A stretch of 64,000 nt of DNA from Henningerozyma blattae CBS 6284 (GCF_000315915.1 NC_020188.1:637501-701500); one strand, 5' to 3'; counted from the stretch's first letter, positions 19,983 through 31,266 are shown. Program-made: numbers and translations. Notes: generated by a model from the letters alone, not told the origin.

Positions 19983-22580
19983 ATGCTATTTGGGTCGAAG
20001 CTAAAAAATGACGTCTATCCACCTTGGAAGGAATCATATATTGATTATGATTTTTTAAAATCTCTATTAAAAGAGCCTGTCGATACTAATAGAGTGTCTG
20101 GTGACAATGTATCCTGGACCAATGATGATGAATCGAGATTTGTGGAAGCGTTAGATGGCCAATTAGAGAAAGTTTATACTTTCCAATCAGAAAGATACAA
20201 TAGTCTAATGGAAAAATTGAATCGTTTAGAAGATCAATCTTCTACCGAGGAGAAAATCAAGAATTTGGATTTCGAGACTTTTCAAGCCATCTTAGAAGAT
20301 ACTTTGGCTGAAACTAAGGAATTGGATAATTTCTCTCGTTTGAATTATACTGGGTTTGTTAAGATTGTTAAGAAACATGATAAGGTCCATCCACAATTTC
20401 CATCGGTAAAAGCGTTATTGAAAGTTAGGCTACAGGAATTACCATTCCATTCTGAAGGATATTCACCCTTATTATACCAAATCTCTTATCTGTATAATAT
20501 CTTTAGAAGTAACTCTACCGTGACTTCTGAATCAATGGTCAATGGCTCAAAATTGTCAAGTGTGGCTAGAAGTAATAGCGCCAATTTAAATTTTAAAAGC
20601 TTCAAGTTTTGGGTTCATAGAGATAATCTGATGGAAGTAAAGACGAGAATTTTAAGACATTTACCAGTTTTAGTTTATGCTGCTGCTCCAACTGAAAATG
20701 ATAATGATGCTGACAATATTATTGAGAGTCGATTCGAATCTAATACTTTTGATTCACCATCTTTAGATTCTAGTAATGATCCTGATAATGCAATTGTCTC
20801 TACTAAATCAATGGACCCCTTCATCACTTCTTTATATTTCGATAATGAAGACTTCACTCTATATAACGATAAGTTATTGAAGACTCATGAAGCACCAACT
20901 CTAAGAATCAGATGGAATGGCAAATTGGTCGATAACAAAAATGTTTTTATGGAAAAGAGAATGTTAGTTCAAAGTGATGATACTAGTACTGGTTCCAATA
21001 CCAATGACCTTTCATCTTTTATTGAAGATTTCCAAGAGACAAGAATTCGTATTGAGCCTAAATATTTAAATGGGTTTATATTTAATGGTGATGAAAAATA
21101 TAAAGAAAAAGTGCTCAAGAAATTAAAAGAAAGTGGTACTATGGATAGTGAACTGAATAAGATCGGTAAAGATTTCGATGTTTTGAAAATTTTTATTATT
21201 CAGGAAAACTTGCAGCCTATTTTTAGAACTATTTTTACTAGAACAGCTTTCCAAATCCCAGGTGATGATAGAATTAGAATTACTATTGATTCAGACATTG
21301 TTTATATAAGAGAAGATTGTTTCGATAAAAACAGACCTATTAGAGACCCAAAGGTCTGGCATAGAAACGACATCGATTCCAACGTTAAGGATCCTTTAAA
21401 ACTACTAAGAAAAGGTGAATACGTTAAATTTCCATACTCTGTAATGGAAATCAAAATTAAAAATAATGAGTCGCCTTCCATGATCAATACTATTTTCAAC
21501 AATAATGCTAATAAGATGTCAAATACAAAGCTACCAAGAAAGCATGGTCAATGGATTACAGAATTAACAAATTCTCATCTTGTAAAAGAGGTTCCTAAAT
21601 TTTCTAAATATATTCAAGGGGTTGCATCTCTTTATAGTGACGATGATAAACTAGATTCATTACCATTTTGGTTACCAGAATTAGAATCTGATATCAAGAT
21701 TAATCCAAAAGACGCTTATTATCAAGAAGAACAAAAGAAAAAGAAACAACAAGAAGTTCAAAAAAAATTAGATAATATGAGAAGATTATCAAACGTAAGT
21801 AAATCAAAGCCAGTAGGAAACGGCGTCACCAATTACAACACTAGTGAAAATATCAATAATATGGAAGGTATCCCTGAGGGTGAGGCTGATCTTGAGGATC
21901 ACGATTCTTCAGATGATGATACAGAAAATAATCCAAATAGAGGGCCATCTTCAAATACGACTACTATTAATAATAGAAAAAAATCAAAGAAAAATGTTAA
22001 AAAGAAAGACCCTACATTTTTAAATATCTTGACAGGAAGAGATTCCAAATTAGTAGGATACGATTCTGAGGAAGAAGAGATTGAATTACCACCTGGTGTT
22101 ATCGAGCCAACAAGTTATATCAAAAATGCAGGTCCAGTTAAGGTTGAAGCTAAAGTTTGGTTAGCAAATGAACGTACTTTCAACAGATGGCTACGAGTTT
22201 GTACCTTATTGAGTGTTCTAACCTTCTCAATTTATAATTCAGTAAAAAAATCCGAATTTCCAAAGCTTGCTAATCTTTTGGCCTACATTTATTTTTCATT
22301 GACCCTATTTTGTGGTCTTTGGTCATATAAAATCTATTTGAAAAGATTAAGTATCATAAAACAGAGGAGTGGTGAGCACCTGGATGCCCCCCTAGGACCT
22401 ATGCTTGTCGCAGGTGTGCTATTTATGTCCTTAATTATTAATTTTGTGGTAGCATTTAGAGTAGCAGCAAAGAAAAGACTAATTGTAAACACTTTAGAAA
22501 ATACTGGAGATATTGATATGCCATTACCTGAAAATTTACAGGCTATTGAATCATTCGTCCTAAAAGTCCTGGGTATATAG
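19983..22580 (+). CDS. VTC3: vacuolar transporter chaperone subunit (VTC2/VTC3)
   Basis: An 865-residue subunit of the VTC complex, which makes polyphosphate from ATP and moves it into the vacuole. Domains in order: an N-terminal SPX domain (MLFGSKLKNDVYPPWKESYI onward, to about residue 170) that senses inositol pyrophosphates; a central tunnel domain at about 210-560, regulatory in Vtc2/Vtc3 where Vtc4 is catalytic; an acidic linker; and three C-terminal transmembrane helices (RVCTLLSVLTFSIY, LLAYIYFSLTLFCGLWSY, LGPMLVAGVLFMSLIINFVV). It is longer than the ~830-residue yeast proteins because of a Ser/Asn/Asp-rich stretch near residue 650. VTC2 and VTC3 are duplicates. SEC4 on the left is VTC2-like context, and tandem ULP1 on the right is VTC3-like context, so the symbol is a choice. 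Confidence 0.9.
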   Translation: MLFGSKLKNDVYPPWKESYIDYDFLKSLLKEPVDTNRVSGDNVSWTNDDESRFVEALDGQLEKVYTFQSERYNSLMEKLNRLEDQSSTEEKIKNLDFETFQAILEDTLAETKELDNFSRLNYTGFVKIVKKHDKVHPQFPSVKALLKVRLQELPFHSEGYSPLLYQISYLYNIFRSNSTVTSESMVNGSKLSSVARSNSANLNFKSFKFWVHRDNLMEVKTRILRHLPVLVYAAAPTENDNDADNIIESRFESNTFDSPSLDSSNDPDNAIVSTKSMDPFITSLYFDNEDFTLYNDKLLKTHEAPTLRIRWNGKLVDNKNVFMEKRMLVQSDDTSTGSNTNDLSSFIEDFQETRIRIEPKYLNGFIFNGDEKYKEKVLKKLKESGTMDSELNKIGKDFDVLKIFIIQENLQPIFRTIFTRTAFQIPGDDRIRITIDSDIVYIREDCFDKNRPIRDPKVWHRNDIDSNVKDPLKLLRKGEYVKFPYSVMEIKIKNNESPSMINTIFNNNANKMSNTKLPRKHGQWITELTNSHLVKEVPKFSKYIQGVASLYSDDDKLDSLPFWLPELESDIKINPKDAYYQEEQKKKKQQEVQKKLDNMRRLSNVSKSKPVGNGVTNYNTSENINNMEGIPEGEADLEDHDSSDDDTENNPNRGPSSNTTTINNRKKSKKNVKKKDPTFLNILTGRDSKLVGYDSEEEEIELPPGVIEPTSYIKNAGPVKVEAKVWLANERTFNRWLRVCTLLSVLTFSIYNSVKKSEFPKLANLLAYIYFSLTLFCGLWSYKIYLKRLSIIKQRSGEHLDAPLGPMLVAGVLFMSLIINFVVAFRVAAKKRLIVNTLENTGDIDMPLPENLQAIESFVLKVLGI

Positions 22581-22903
22581 GATTCTAATTAGTATTTGAA
22601 ATAAATTTTAGAATATACTAATTTTATTTAACTTGAACTTATTATCATTTTTAACCCCTTCTATATCTGTTGTTTGATGGTACTATGATGGTATGATTGA
22701 AAGATTATTCCAGCACAGTATTTTCCGTCACTTCTTTAAGTACTTGTTAAAAATTAATGACACTGTCCGATGAAAAATGTCGGAGTGTCAGAAAAATGAT
22801 TTTGAAACATTTGTAAACAGAAATTTAAAAACACTTCAAGGTTAAGAAAACATACAATAACAGACCACAATATTTAAACGTCCAATTTGAAAATTTATGA
22901 TCA
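22581..22903. other. intergenic VTC-ULP1 with dyad at 22758-22790
   Basis: A 323-bp spacer. An inverted repeat TGACACT...AGTGTCA with inner CCGA/TCGG lies at 22758-22790, about 115 bp before ULP1. It could be a transcription-factor dyad or an RNA hairpin in the VTC 3' end. No gene was recognised. Confidence 0.5.
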
Positions 22904-24820
22904 ATGGGCTCTGATTGTGATATCCGTAGGGATTATTATGGTATATATCCCAACCGTCGTAACAGTTATTATTCCCCTGTCTACTCGACCCTTACAACAC
23001 ACAGTTCCGATTCTTCTTTATTTAATCCAAAAAGAAAATTTCCTGATGTTGGAATAATGGATAATATATATACCTCCAGAGGAATTTTTCATTCCCTAGA
23101 TGTAGTAGATCAGGAATTACCAATGCAAATGAAGCGTACATTTCATAATGGTCACTCTAAGAAATCTAGAGAAGATGCGGTTGACCAAACTAATAGTAGC
23201 CTCTTACGTAGTATATCCAATACTTTGTTAAATACAGGGAAACAATTTTGGGAGAGTTTAGTTGGAAGTTATGTGGACGATAATACCTTACAAAATAGTG
23301 TAGCCACTGAAATAAGCACAAATGAAAAGGCTAAGAAAAGAAAAGAAAATGAATACTTTTTTATACAAAATAAGAAAAGGAAAATCATATTAGACAATTT
23401 GGCCAATATTTCTTTTAGTAGAAGCAACCACTCTAATGAAGAAAATTTGGATTCTAGCTCCTTGGCATCCCCTCCATCATCTTCATCGATATCTTCAAGT
23501 GTAGCCTCCCAAGACTTACAACCAAGATGCTTATCATTGTCTAAATATCCCTTTAATTGGGATGGTGGAAAAATCACAAAGATTGGTGAGAAAGATTCTG
23601 GAGAAATTAATGGCGCATTATCATATCCTCAATATGGCACAACTTTTATAGGCAGAAGTAAAGCAAGAAGAAATTATTCGCACGCTAATCCAGTTATTCT
23701 ACGTGATAGATCTGATGAAATAAGATATTTAAAGATGATATTTAATGGCAAATATGAAATACCTGAGATATTAAAGAATGAAAGACAAAGGCAACTTAAT
23801 CTATTAAGACAAGATAAAAAATCTTACAATAAAGCAGTAGATGATCAAACAAATAATGATAATGAATTAAAGAGCTCTATAATAGATTTAACCTCTAAAA
23901 TCAAAAATGCTATATTAGATAGTAGAAAACCGTCAGAAAATAAAGTCTATACGAATGATGACATTGTATTATTAAAAGAGCAGAAATTAACACCATTAGA
24001 AAAAAGAAACAAAGAATTCCAACTCCAGCAATTAAGGTTTAATAGATATTTAGTTAGTTTAGAGAAGGAATCTAAAAATATTAAGCAGATGCGTGATGAG
24101 AGAGAAAAGCTAATGGAGGAACTAAGAAAAAATAAGGAAGCAGAGACTGAGGTCAAGATATTAATTCCCATGTTAACTGAGGCTGAAATTAATAGGGTAA
24201 ATTCCACAATAAATAGAAAAGATAATGGGGTACTTCTAGACAAGGATAACCTAGAAATAAGAGTCCATGATATAAAAACATTAGCTCCAAGAAGATGGTT
24301 GAATGATACTATCATTGAATTTTTCATGAAATATATCGAGAAAAATTCTCCAAATACTGTTGCATTTAACTCTTTTTTTTACTCGAGCTTATCTGAAAGA
24401 GGTTATCAAGGTGTACGAAGGTGGATGAAGAGAAAAAAGGTACAAATAGAACAATTAGAGAAAATATTCTTCCCAATTAATCTAAACCAGTCACATTGGG
24501 CATTGTGCATGGCGGATCTGAAATTGAAAAAGATATTTTATGTTGATTCACTTTCTAATGGGCCCAATGCCATGAGTTATGCAATTTTGACAGATTTGCA
24601 AAATTATATTATCGAAGAAAGTAAGCATAAACTTGGAGAAGAATTTGACCTAGAGCATTTAGAGTGTCCACAGCAACCTAATGGATTTGATTGTGGTATA
24701 TATGTATGCATGAATGCATTATATTTAAGTAATGACTCAGATTTGACTTTTAATAACAAAGATGCCGCTAGAATGAGACAGTATGTGGTAAGTTTAGTGC
24801 TTGCTGGTAATGACAAATAA
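22904..24820 (+). CDS. ULP1: SUMO (Smt3)-specific protease Ulp1
   Basis: A 638-residue cysteine protease homologous to yeast Ulp1 (621). It matures Smt3 and removes it from substrates, acts at the nuclear pore and is essential for G2/M. The first ~400 residues are low-complexity and coiled coil with basic clusters, matching the nuclear-pore-targeting part. The C-terminal C48 peptidase domain is strongly conserved (FKTLAPRRW counterpart IKTLAPRRW, and NDTIIEFFMKYIEK). The catalytic triad is visible as His531 (NQSHWAL), Asp548 (YVDSLSNGP) and Cys597 (NGFDCGIYVC), with the oxyanion Gln in CPQQPNG. All three are shifted by the same 17 positions from yeast Ulp1. The VTC-ULP1 tandem matches S. cerevisiae VTC3-ULP1. 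Confidence 0.96.
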   Translation: MGSDCDIRRDYYGIYPNRRNSYYSPVYSTLTTHSSDSSLFNPKRKFPDVGIMDNIYTSRGIFHSLDVVDQELPMQMKRTFHNGHSKKSREDAVDQTNSSLLRSISNTLLNTGKQFWESLVGSYVDDNTLQNSVATEISTNEKAKKRKENEYFFIQNKKRKIILDNLANISFSRSNHSNEENLDSSSLASPPSSSSISSSVASQDLQPRCLSLSKYPFNWDGGKITKIGEKDSGEINGALSYPQYGTTFIGRSKARRNYSHANPVILRDRSDEIRYLKMIFNGKYEIPEILKNERQRQLNLLRQDKKSYNKAVDDQTNNDNELKSSIIDLTSKIKNAILDSRKPSENKVYTNDDIVLLKEQKLTPLEKRNKEFQLQQLRFNRYLVSLEKESKNIKQMRDEREKLMEELRKNKEAETEVKILIPMLTEAEINRVNSTINRKDNGVLLDKDNLEIRVHDIKTLAPRRWLNDTIIEFFMKYIEKNSPNTVAFNSFFYSSLSERGYQGVRRWMKRKKVQIEQLEKIFFPINLNQSHWALCMADLKLKKIFYVDSLSNGPNAMSYAILTDLQNYIIEESKHKLGEEFDLEHLECPQQPNGFDCGIYVCMNALYLSNDSDLTFNNKDAARMRQYVVSLVLAGNDK

Positions 24821-24925
24821 TATAATCATTAATATATAGGTATTTATCTAAGTAGTTGGTATATCTATTAATGAATGCATGACTTTTCATCTTTATAAAT
24901 TATAGGTCAAGATATAAGTAACTTT

Positions 24926-26045
<1,120 letters not shown>

Positions 26046-26924
26046 TTTTCTATGGAATATATTCTCCGTAATTATTTCAGCGCTTATTTTACAAATATAT
26101 TAAAGGTAGCAAAAAATTAGGTTGGAATTTAATAAATGAATTATAAAATATAAAATGAAAGTTCAGTAATATGTTAAAAAACTTTTTTTTTAGATTAAAA
26201 ATTGTCTGATAACTCTATTGTGTTCTTTGCTTTATTAGTGTATTGTCCTCCTTATAATATTAGAATGTTTGGTACATAAACTTCGAACAAAAATCAAATA
26301 TTACATCATATCTTAATTGTCGTAATGAATACAAAAAGTAGGATAAAATTTTTGTGAGACAGGATAGCATGGCTATTTTTAGACTGAAGTAGTACAATAG
26401 GGTTGTGAGGACAACAAGCGGCTCATCACAAGGAGATTAATTATAGCATCTTGCACTTTATAAGAAATAATTATACAAATAGATGTTCTACATATAACAG
26501 AATTGTCACATATTCTAAGAATATGTATCACTTGATTTCAAGGATTAATAATTATGTATATATTTATTTAGGTCAGACATGAATCACGTGACACAAAAAA
26601 ACAAACATAGAACAAGAACTCGAGAATGTGAATATAAAAAGGAACAATCTTACATGAAGAACAAATGAAGAAAGCAACGAGCGGGTTGAGTTTCTAAGTC
26701 TAGAGAAAAATATTAATATCTTAATTACCATACACAGTTAGATAAATAGAGCCTTTATACCAAGTATAATATAGTTGAATTCCGGCTTGCTGCAATAGAA
26801 GAAGGAGGAGGAATTTAGAGGACAGATAGACTGGAATCACAAAAATTGTGACAAGAATGCATATGTATTAAAAAAATACGTCACAGTTCAACCAGTTATT
26901 CGAAGAAAAAAATGTAAAAATAAA
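26046..26924. other. intergenic HST2-tRNA-Asn
   Basis: An 879-bp spacer serving as HST2 promoter and 3' flank of the tRNA. It contains a perfect E-box ATCACGTGAC at 26583-26592 (Cbf1-type RTCACRTG on both strands). No gene was found. No centromere structure follows the E-box. Confidence 0.5.
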
Positions 26925-26998
26925 CGACCCCAGAGAGGATTGAACTCTCGATCTTGCGATTAACAGTCGCACGCCTTAACCAGCTTGGCCATGGAGTC
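26925..26998 (-). tRNA. tRNA-Asn (GTT anticodon)
   Basis: A 74-nt gene that reads, on the minus strand, GACTCCATGGCC..., then the D-arm AAGCTGGTTAAGGCG (A box), the anticodon loop CTGTTAA with anticodon GTT (26962-26964), and the T-arm GAGAGTTCAATCCTCTC (B box). It ends in GGGGTCG, which pairs with the 5' GACTCC end with the usual G-T pair. No intron is present. T-runs just downstream (26903-26920 on the plus strand as A-runs) serve as the Pol III terminator. It closely resembles yeast tRNA-Asn. Ty-like remains lie on its 5' side. Confidence 0.98.
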
Positions 26999-27260
26999 TC
27001 TTGATTTCTGTTTTTGGCATCTTTTGTTTGTGTCCTTGAATAATGTTTTAGGATAATAAATCAAAAAAACGTAGGAAAATATCATCCACCACAAGTTAAA
27101 TATCAAAAATATTTAGTTCTTCATAAATACCTTCAATTTTTCCCATTAACTCTACAATTTTGAATCTTTTTGAATGGGGTAAACTCCAATTATCTCCATT
27201 TGTAAAGAATTATATTTTACTTTTTATACAAATTGATAAATTAATTCAGGAAATGAATTC
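26999..27260. other. spacer between tRNA-Asn and integrase relic
   Basis: This 262-bp stretch on the 5' side of the tRNA is probably decayed Ty sequence beyond the integrase fragment. Translations on the minus strand give only short pieces, and no 3' LTR could be delimited. Confidence 0.4.
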
Positions 27261-27857
27261 TTAGGTAATGATTCTTCTTTGTACTGAAATTGAAGAGAGT
27301 AGTTGAATTCCCTTTTTATCTTCTAATAATTTTAAATCATTATTTGTAAATTCCGAGCCTCTATCTGTAATAAATTCTTGTACTTTTCGTCCAAATTGTG
27401 TTTCAATAAATCTTATATTATTATCAATTTGAGCAACAATTTCATCATCAATTTTGTAAAGATGAGTTGTGCATATAACATATCTTGAAACACTATCAAC
27501 CATTAGCATCATAAACCTAGGTGTTCCTGATGTAACTTTGTTAACTGGACCAAACAAATTAATAGTCCATGACGAACCTGGTGTCTTTAGCATTGTATAA
27601 TTATTCATTGAATTTGTATAATGAAAATGTTTAGTCATTTTTCCAGCTACACAAATTTCACACTTATTCAAATCAACCATCCATTTTGGAAAATGGACCA
27701 TCTCATTTAATTGAATTTCAAGTTTTGTTGATGGCATATCGTAATAAAATTTTACTCTAATACCATTCTTGTTAATGAATTTATAATACATCTCTCTTTC
27801 ATCAGTCAATGAAGTGAGATTAGCATCTTCTTCATCAAGTATATCCTCAAAAACTTT
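27261..27857 (-). pseudogene. integrase fragment of a Ty1/copia element
   Basis: An open stretch of about 190 codons matches the front half of a Ty1-like integrase: the second half of the zinc finger (KCEICVAGK), then a core with LFGPVNKV, LMVDSVSRYV and ITDRGSEFTN. The second core Asp (TDRGSE) is intact. The residue that is the first catalytic Asp in active copies (family pattern TDIFGPV) is Asn here (TINLFGPV). The remaining integrase, RT and RNase H are absent. It has no own ATG in a sensible place and is part of a decayed element. Confidence 0.8.
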
Positions 27858-28182
27858 TAGGTTTTATTTTTAGGTTCTAATACAATTTCCCTATTAGAAC
27901 CATTAAATTTTATAGTTTTGTTATGAGAAGCATCCTTTTCTGTGATCTCATTTTCTTGTAAACTACTTAATAATTCTTAGTAAAACTTTTTCCTATCTTC
28001 AAAGAATTTAATAGTATTTTCTATTTCTTTGCTTGCTTTAACAGCCTCTTCAATATTTAACTCTTTCTCATTGAAGATTTTTGATTGCTTTTTACAATTC
28101 ATTTAAATCCTATCATCTATCATCTTTAAATTTCTTTTGACAGACTCTATTGTCTCTAAATCAGAACTAGGCAGCGCTATCA

Positions 28183-28436
28183 TACTAGAGTTGAAGAGAG
28201 TCTGAAATTATTAAATAATGAATTTTGATGTAATTTTGGACTACTTCTTTTACATACTCTACTCTATAAACATCTATATTCATTTACAAAATATGCTCTT
28301 TATATAGTAAGTTAAAACAAGCTCTATTCATAAATGTTCTTTAACCTTAAAGAACATTTCCCTTTTTTAACAAATACCTTAATTAAAAATGTCTTTTTAC
28401 GAAATAAAGAGAAAATAACTATATTATTTTCCAACA
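28183..28436 (-). repeat. LTR of the degenerate Ty element (5' LTR)
   Basis: Read on the minus strand it begins TGTTGGAAAATAATATAG, the usual Ty LTR start, contains a TATA box (ACTATATAAAGAGC) and ends about 254 bp later directly before the primer-binding-like site. The 3' terminal dinucleotide is TA rather than CA, consistent with decay. Confidence 0.65.
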
Positions 28437-28916
28437 CCTTGTTTTTACTTAAATATTGTAAGCTGTGTGTATTGTACATATATCTTATGTCAGGTGTACA
28501 AAGAGTGTAAATTATACCCTAATTGTATTATAATTGTACGTTATTGGTGGAGCCACTTTTAGAATACGCCTACTTAATAAGAAGAAGCGAACTTTTCTAT
28601 ATGTTTATATTTTAGAATAATTAGTTACTTATCTATTTCATTAATCAACTTAACATGCGTACATTGTCATTCGATTGTTTGCACTATCCTAATCTTTACA
28701 TACTTACAATATCTCTAAATATTTCTAGTAGTACGTCATACTATAGATATTATTATCCCTTGAATCTCTTCTTTCGAATTCTTTACTTTCTATGTTAGCT
28801 AAATTATTAAATAACTCAGAATTCAAAGTTTAATATCAAGAAAGTTGGATAATTTGTCAATTAGTGGCATACTAGATGTTACTCTAACTATATATTTGAG
28901 TTTGAGTATAAGATTG
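28437..28916. other. spacer between LTR remnants
   Basis: An AT-rich 480-bp spacer with no recognisable gene; some of it may be older decayed transposon DNA. Confidence 0.4.
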
Positions 28917-29210
28917 TGTTGGAACTCACATTTTTACAAAATAGAAATTTATAGAAATAACTTGTCAATGTTAAACAATATAGAGTAAAGTATTAAAGAT
29001 CAAATGATTTCAAATGTAATTATTAAAAAAAATAATAACTGGAGGCATGCCTCTCAGAAATAGAGCATACTTAAATTGTTAGATATTTATGGTCTTTATA
29101 TATAAAGTAGTAAGTGGTCTATTTTAGGATAAAAGAGAGTATAATATGAATAAACGTTGTTAATAAAAACCCCAATTGGAAATTTCATTGCTACTAATCT
29201 TACGGTAACA
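28917..29210 (+). repeat. solo or fragment LTR, copy 1
   Basis: It begins TGTTGGAACTCACATTTTTA, contains a TATA-like TTATATATAAAG near 29095 and ends with CA at about 29210. No clear 5-bp target duplication is seen. Its 3' half and the DNA after it recur at 29792 (copy 2). It does not obviously match the LTR at 28183-28436, so it may be another family. Confidence 0.5.
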
Positions 29211-29482
29211 GGTGTTTGCTACGGTATAAACTAAGCTTACAAGACAGACAAGAATTGAAAGCATCAATTGGTGAAATTTTTTTATCTACAGAAGACGATG
29301 GATTGACTTCCATTTTCCAAGACAAAATGAATAAATTGGTAGGCTTTAATCGACATCTAATTTTTGTAAATTATACTTTTTTATATACTTTTTTAGTTTT
29401 ACTCAGAAGGGTAGGAGGTTTCAATAATTATAACTATCTATTAAAAAGAAATATTCCTTTGAGTATGACTGGAAATAATACC
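29076..29482 (+). repeat. diverged direct repeat, copy 1 (LTR 3' half plus internal relic)
   Basis: About 407 bp that match 29792-30206 along their length at an offset of 716 bp. Anchors include AGATATTTATGGTCTTTATA, TAGGATAAAAGAGAGTATAA and AAGGGTAGGAGGTTTC. Copy 1 includes an open frame at 29216-29515 without an ATG start (segments QDRQELKASIGEIFLSTEDD and SIFQDKMNKLVGF). I do not recognise that protein; the same region of copy 2 has stops. Confidence 0.6.
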
Positions 29483-29741
29483 TATACAAAATATTTACAC
29501 ATCATAGATAAATAAAAGTGAAGATCGCTTAATATTAAATAATTTATTCTTATTCCTTTTTTTATATTTTGTGAACTAACCAACATATATTATTTTTTAC
29601 GCGGTTGTTTTAAATAAAATGTTAACTAACGGTAAACGAAATAATTAGTATTGTGATAAATAATAGTTGCTTAGCCAGCAATAGATAATCTACAATTCAA
29701 CTACACCATAATATATATATATATATGTCGTATCTCTTACT

Positions 29742-29900
29742 TGGTGGGACTGTAAATCCTTTCAAAATCCTCACCTAATTATTACATGATATTGCTAGAT
29801 ATTCATGGTCTTTATACATACAACAGTAGATATACTGGTTTAGGATAAAAGATAGTATAACCTGAATATACGTTGCTAATAAAAACCTCAATTAGAAAAT
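29742..29900 (+). repeat. LTR fragment, copy 2
   Basis: It starts TGGTGGGACTGTAAATCC, alignable with the TGTTGGAACTCACATTTT start of copy 1, then appears shortened, and rejoins the conserved segment at 29792. It is interpreted as a second, internally deleted LTR of the same family. Confidence 0.4.
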
Positions 29901-30206
29901 TTGTTGTCTTTAATTAATTGACATCATGTAGCTTCTACATGATATACTAAGTATGAGAGGCACATAACTCTTGTGAGGCTAATTAGCTGAGAAATTTTCA
30001 CTTATAGACGACGATGAATTGACTTCTCTTGTCCAAAAAAATTATATATAAATTGCCAAAATTTTAGTCGACATCTAACCTTTATATTTTTATAATTTCT
30101 ATAGTCTTAATTCCTACTCAAAAGGGTAGGAGGTTTCTATACTATAAAATGGTTACTACAAAACAGAATTATTCTCTTAATTATGACTAACAGCAATACT
30201 AATACC
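29792..30206 (+). repeat. diverged direct repeat, copy 2
   Basis: Partner of 29076-29482. Shared blocks are separated by indels, and the coding frame seen in copy 1 is broken (for example a stop within the block GACGACGATGAATTGACTTC counterpart). Divergence suggests an old duplication or two independent insertions of one element family. Confidence 0.6.
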
Positions 30207-30684
30207 AAGGATTCAAATGTCGTACAGATATATATACAGTTCATCAGCTCCATTCAATGCTGGTTCATGGATATTCATTCGTTACTATTTAAAAATAATT
30301 AGAAGACTAATATAGATATTTCTAGTACGAAGTTTATGTAGTTTAACAACTGGTAACGTAAGAAATAGAATCAATACTGCAGAAAAATGAATACATTAAT
30401 TGCACAATTTAGATAACAATATACTTGCTATTATATAATATAATAATCGTTATGTAGATACTATTCTCGAATAATGAATTGTGAAAGTTGTATGTGTAGC
30501 TGAAATAAATCGAGATGCAGAAGAAGCACAATTTAAGCCATGAATGAAAAAAAAGCTTATTTACTTTGACTGTAAATTACAAATATTATTATTAGTTTTC
30601 TTTATAATTGCAAAGCCTAAATAGAATAAGTTGATATATGTGAAATATGATTAGATATGTCGGTATAGTTCGTGGTTTAGTTAA
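30207..30684. other. spacer to RET3
   Basis: A 478-bp AT-rich spacer, 3' flank of RET3. No feature was recognised. Confidence 0.4.
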
Positions 30685-31266
30685 TTATAAACCTTGTTGT
30701 AATCTTTCCTGTAACTTGTTCTTTGCAAAACCCCATGCACTCATCAAACCCTTATCCAAGTCCAAAGTTAGTTGTGGTTCGTTGGCTGGTGGTTTTGTAG
30801 CTCTAGAAGCAATAGTGGCAGAATCGGTCTCTAATATAATACCATTATCTATTGTTTCATCAATTATTAATAAGACCATGTCATAATGTTCTTGAATATT
30901 TTTTTTATCTATACCAGATTCTAATATTAAATCTAAAGAATCTCTTATGGCAGCAAATGCTTGTTGTAAAATAATTTCATTTTCATCTAATGAACCAATC
31001 AAGTAAATGGTTAAATCTAGATATTCCTTATAAATTACTAAATTGTTTTCAAAAATTAAGATTTCAGAATCTTGCTTATGTGTCTTTTTAACTAAGCTCT
31101 TTTCGAACTCAATTTGTTTTTTCAATGTTTTTGGTAAATTGCTATCATTGGTAAATATAGTATTGTTTTCATCATGAGGGGGATTATAATATTTAGTATA
31201 AATTCTGTTACCTTGTGAATCTAAAAGCAACACCGCATGGACAGAATATAAGGATAACTGGGACAT
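30685..31266 (-). CDS. RET3: coatomer zeta subunit
   Basis: A 193-residue zeta-COP homolog (yeast Ret3 has 189), part of the F-subcomplex of COPI that coats Golgi-to-ER retrograde vesicles. It has a longin/clathrin-adaptor sigma fold. Signatures include LSLYSVHAVLLLDSQGNRIY at the start, KTHKQDSEILIFENNLVIYK, LDLILESGIDKKNIQEHYD, ETIDNGIILETDS and the C-terminus GFAKNKLQERLQQGL. All of these closely match yeast Ret3. The start at 31266 (MSQLSLY) is the only fitting ATG. In S. cerevisiae it is YPL010W, a few genes from HST2 (YPL015C). Confidence 0.96.
   Translation of the reverse strand: MSQLSLYSVHAVLLLDSQGNRIYTKYYNPPHDENNTIFTNDSNLPKTLKKQIEFEKSLVKKTHKQDSEILIFENNLVIYKEYLDLTIYLIGSLDENEIILQQAFAAIRDSLDLILESGIDKKNIQEHYDMVLLIIDETIDNGIILETDSATIASRATKPPANEPQLTLDLDKGLMSAWGFAKNKLQERLQQGL

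Larger units (their letters stand above)
27255..28436 (-). mobile_element. degenerate Ty1/copia-type retrotransposon
   Basis: A truncated element in the order 5' LTR (28183-28436), primer-binding-like site (28171-28182), N-terminal coding remnant (from ATG 28102), and integrase fragment (to about 27261). Reverse transcriptase, RNase H and the 3' LTR are missing. The reading frame is broken by a stop (27977-27979) and a frameshift near 27860. It lies on the 5' side of tRNA-Asn, where Ty1-like elements preferentially integrate. The primer site TGATAGCGCTGC differs from the initiator-tRNA-Met complement TGGTAGCGCCGC at two positions, which suggests tRNA-iMet priming in the ancestor. Confidence 0.75.

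Noticed and set aside
26583..26700. Possible point centromere starting at ATCACGTGAC
   Set aside because: The following DNA is not an 80-90 bp, extremely AT-rich CDEII, and no CCGAA-type CDEIII lies at the right distance on either strand.
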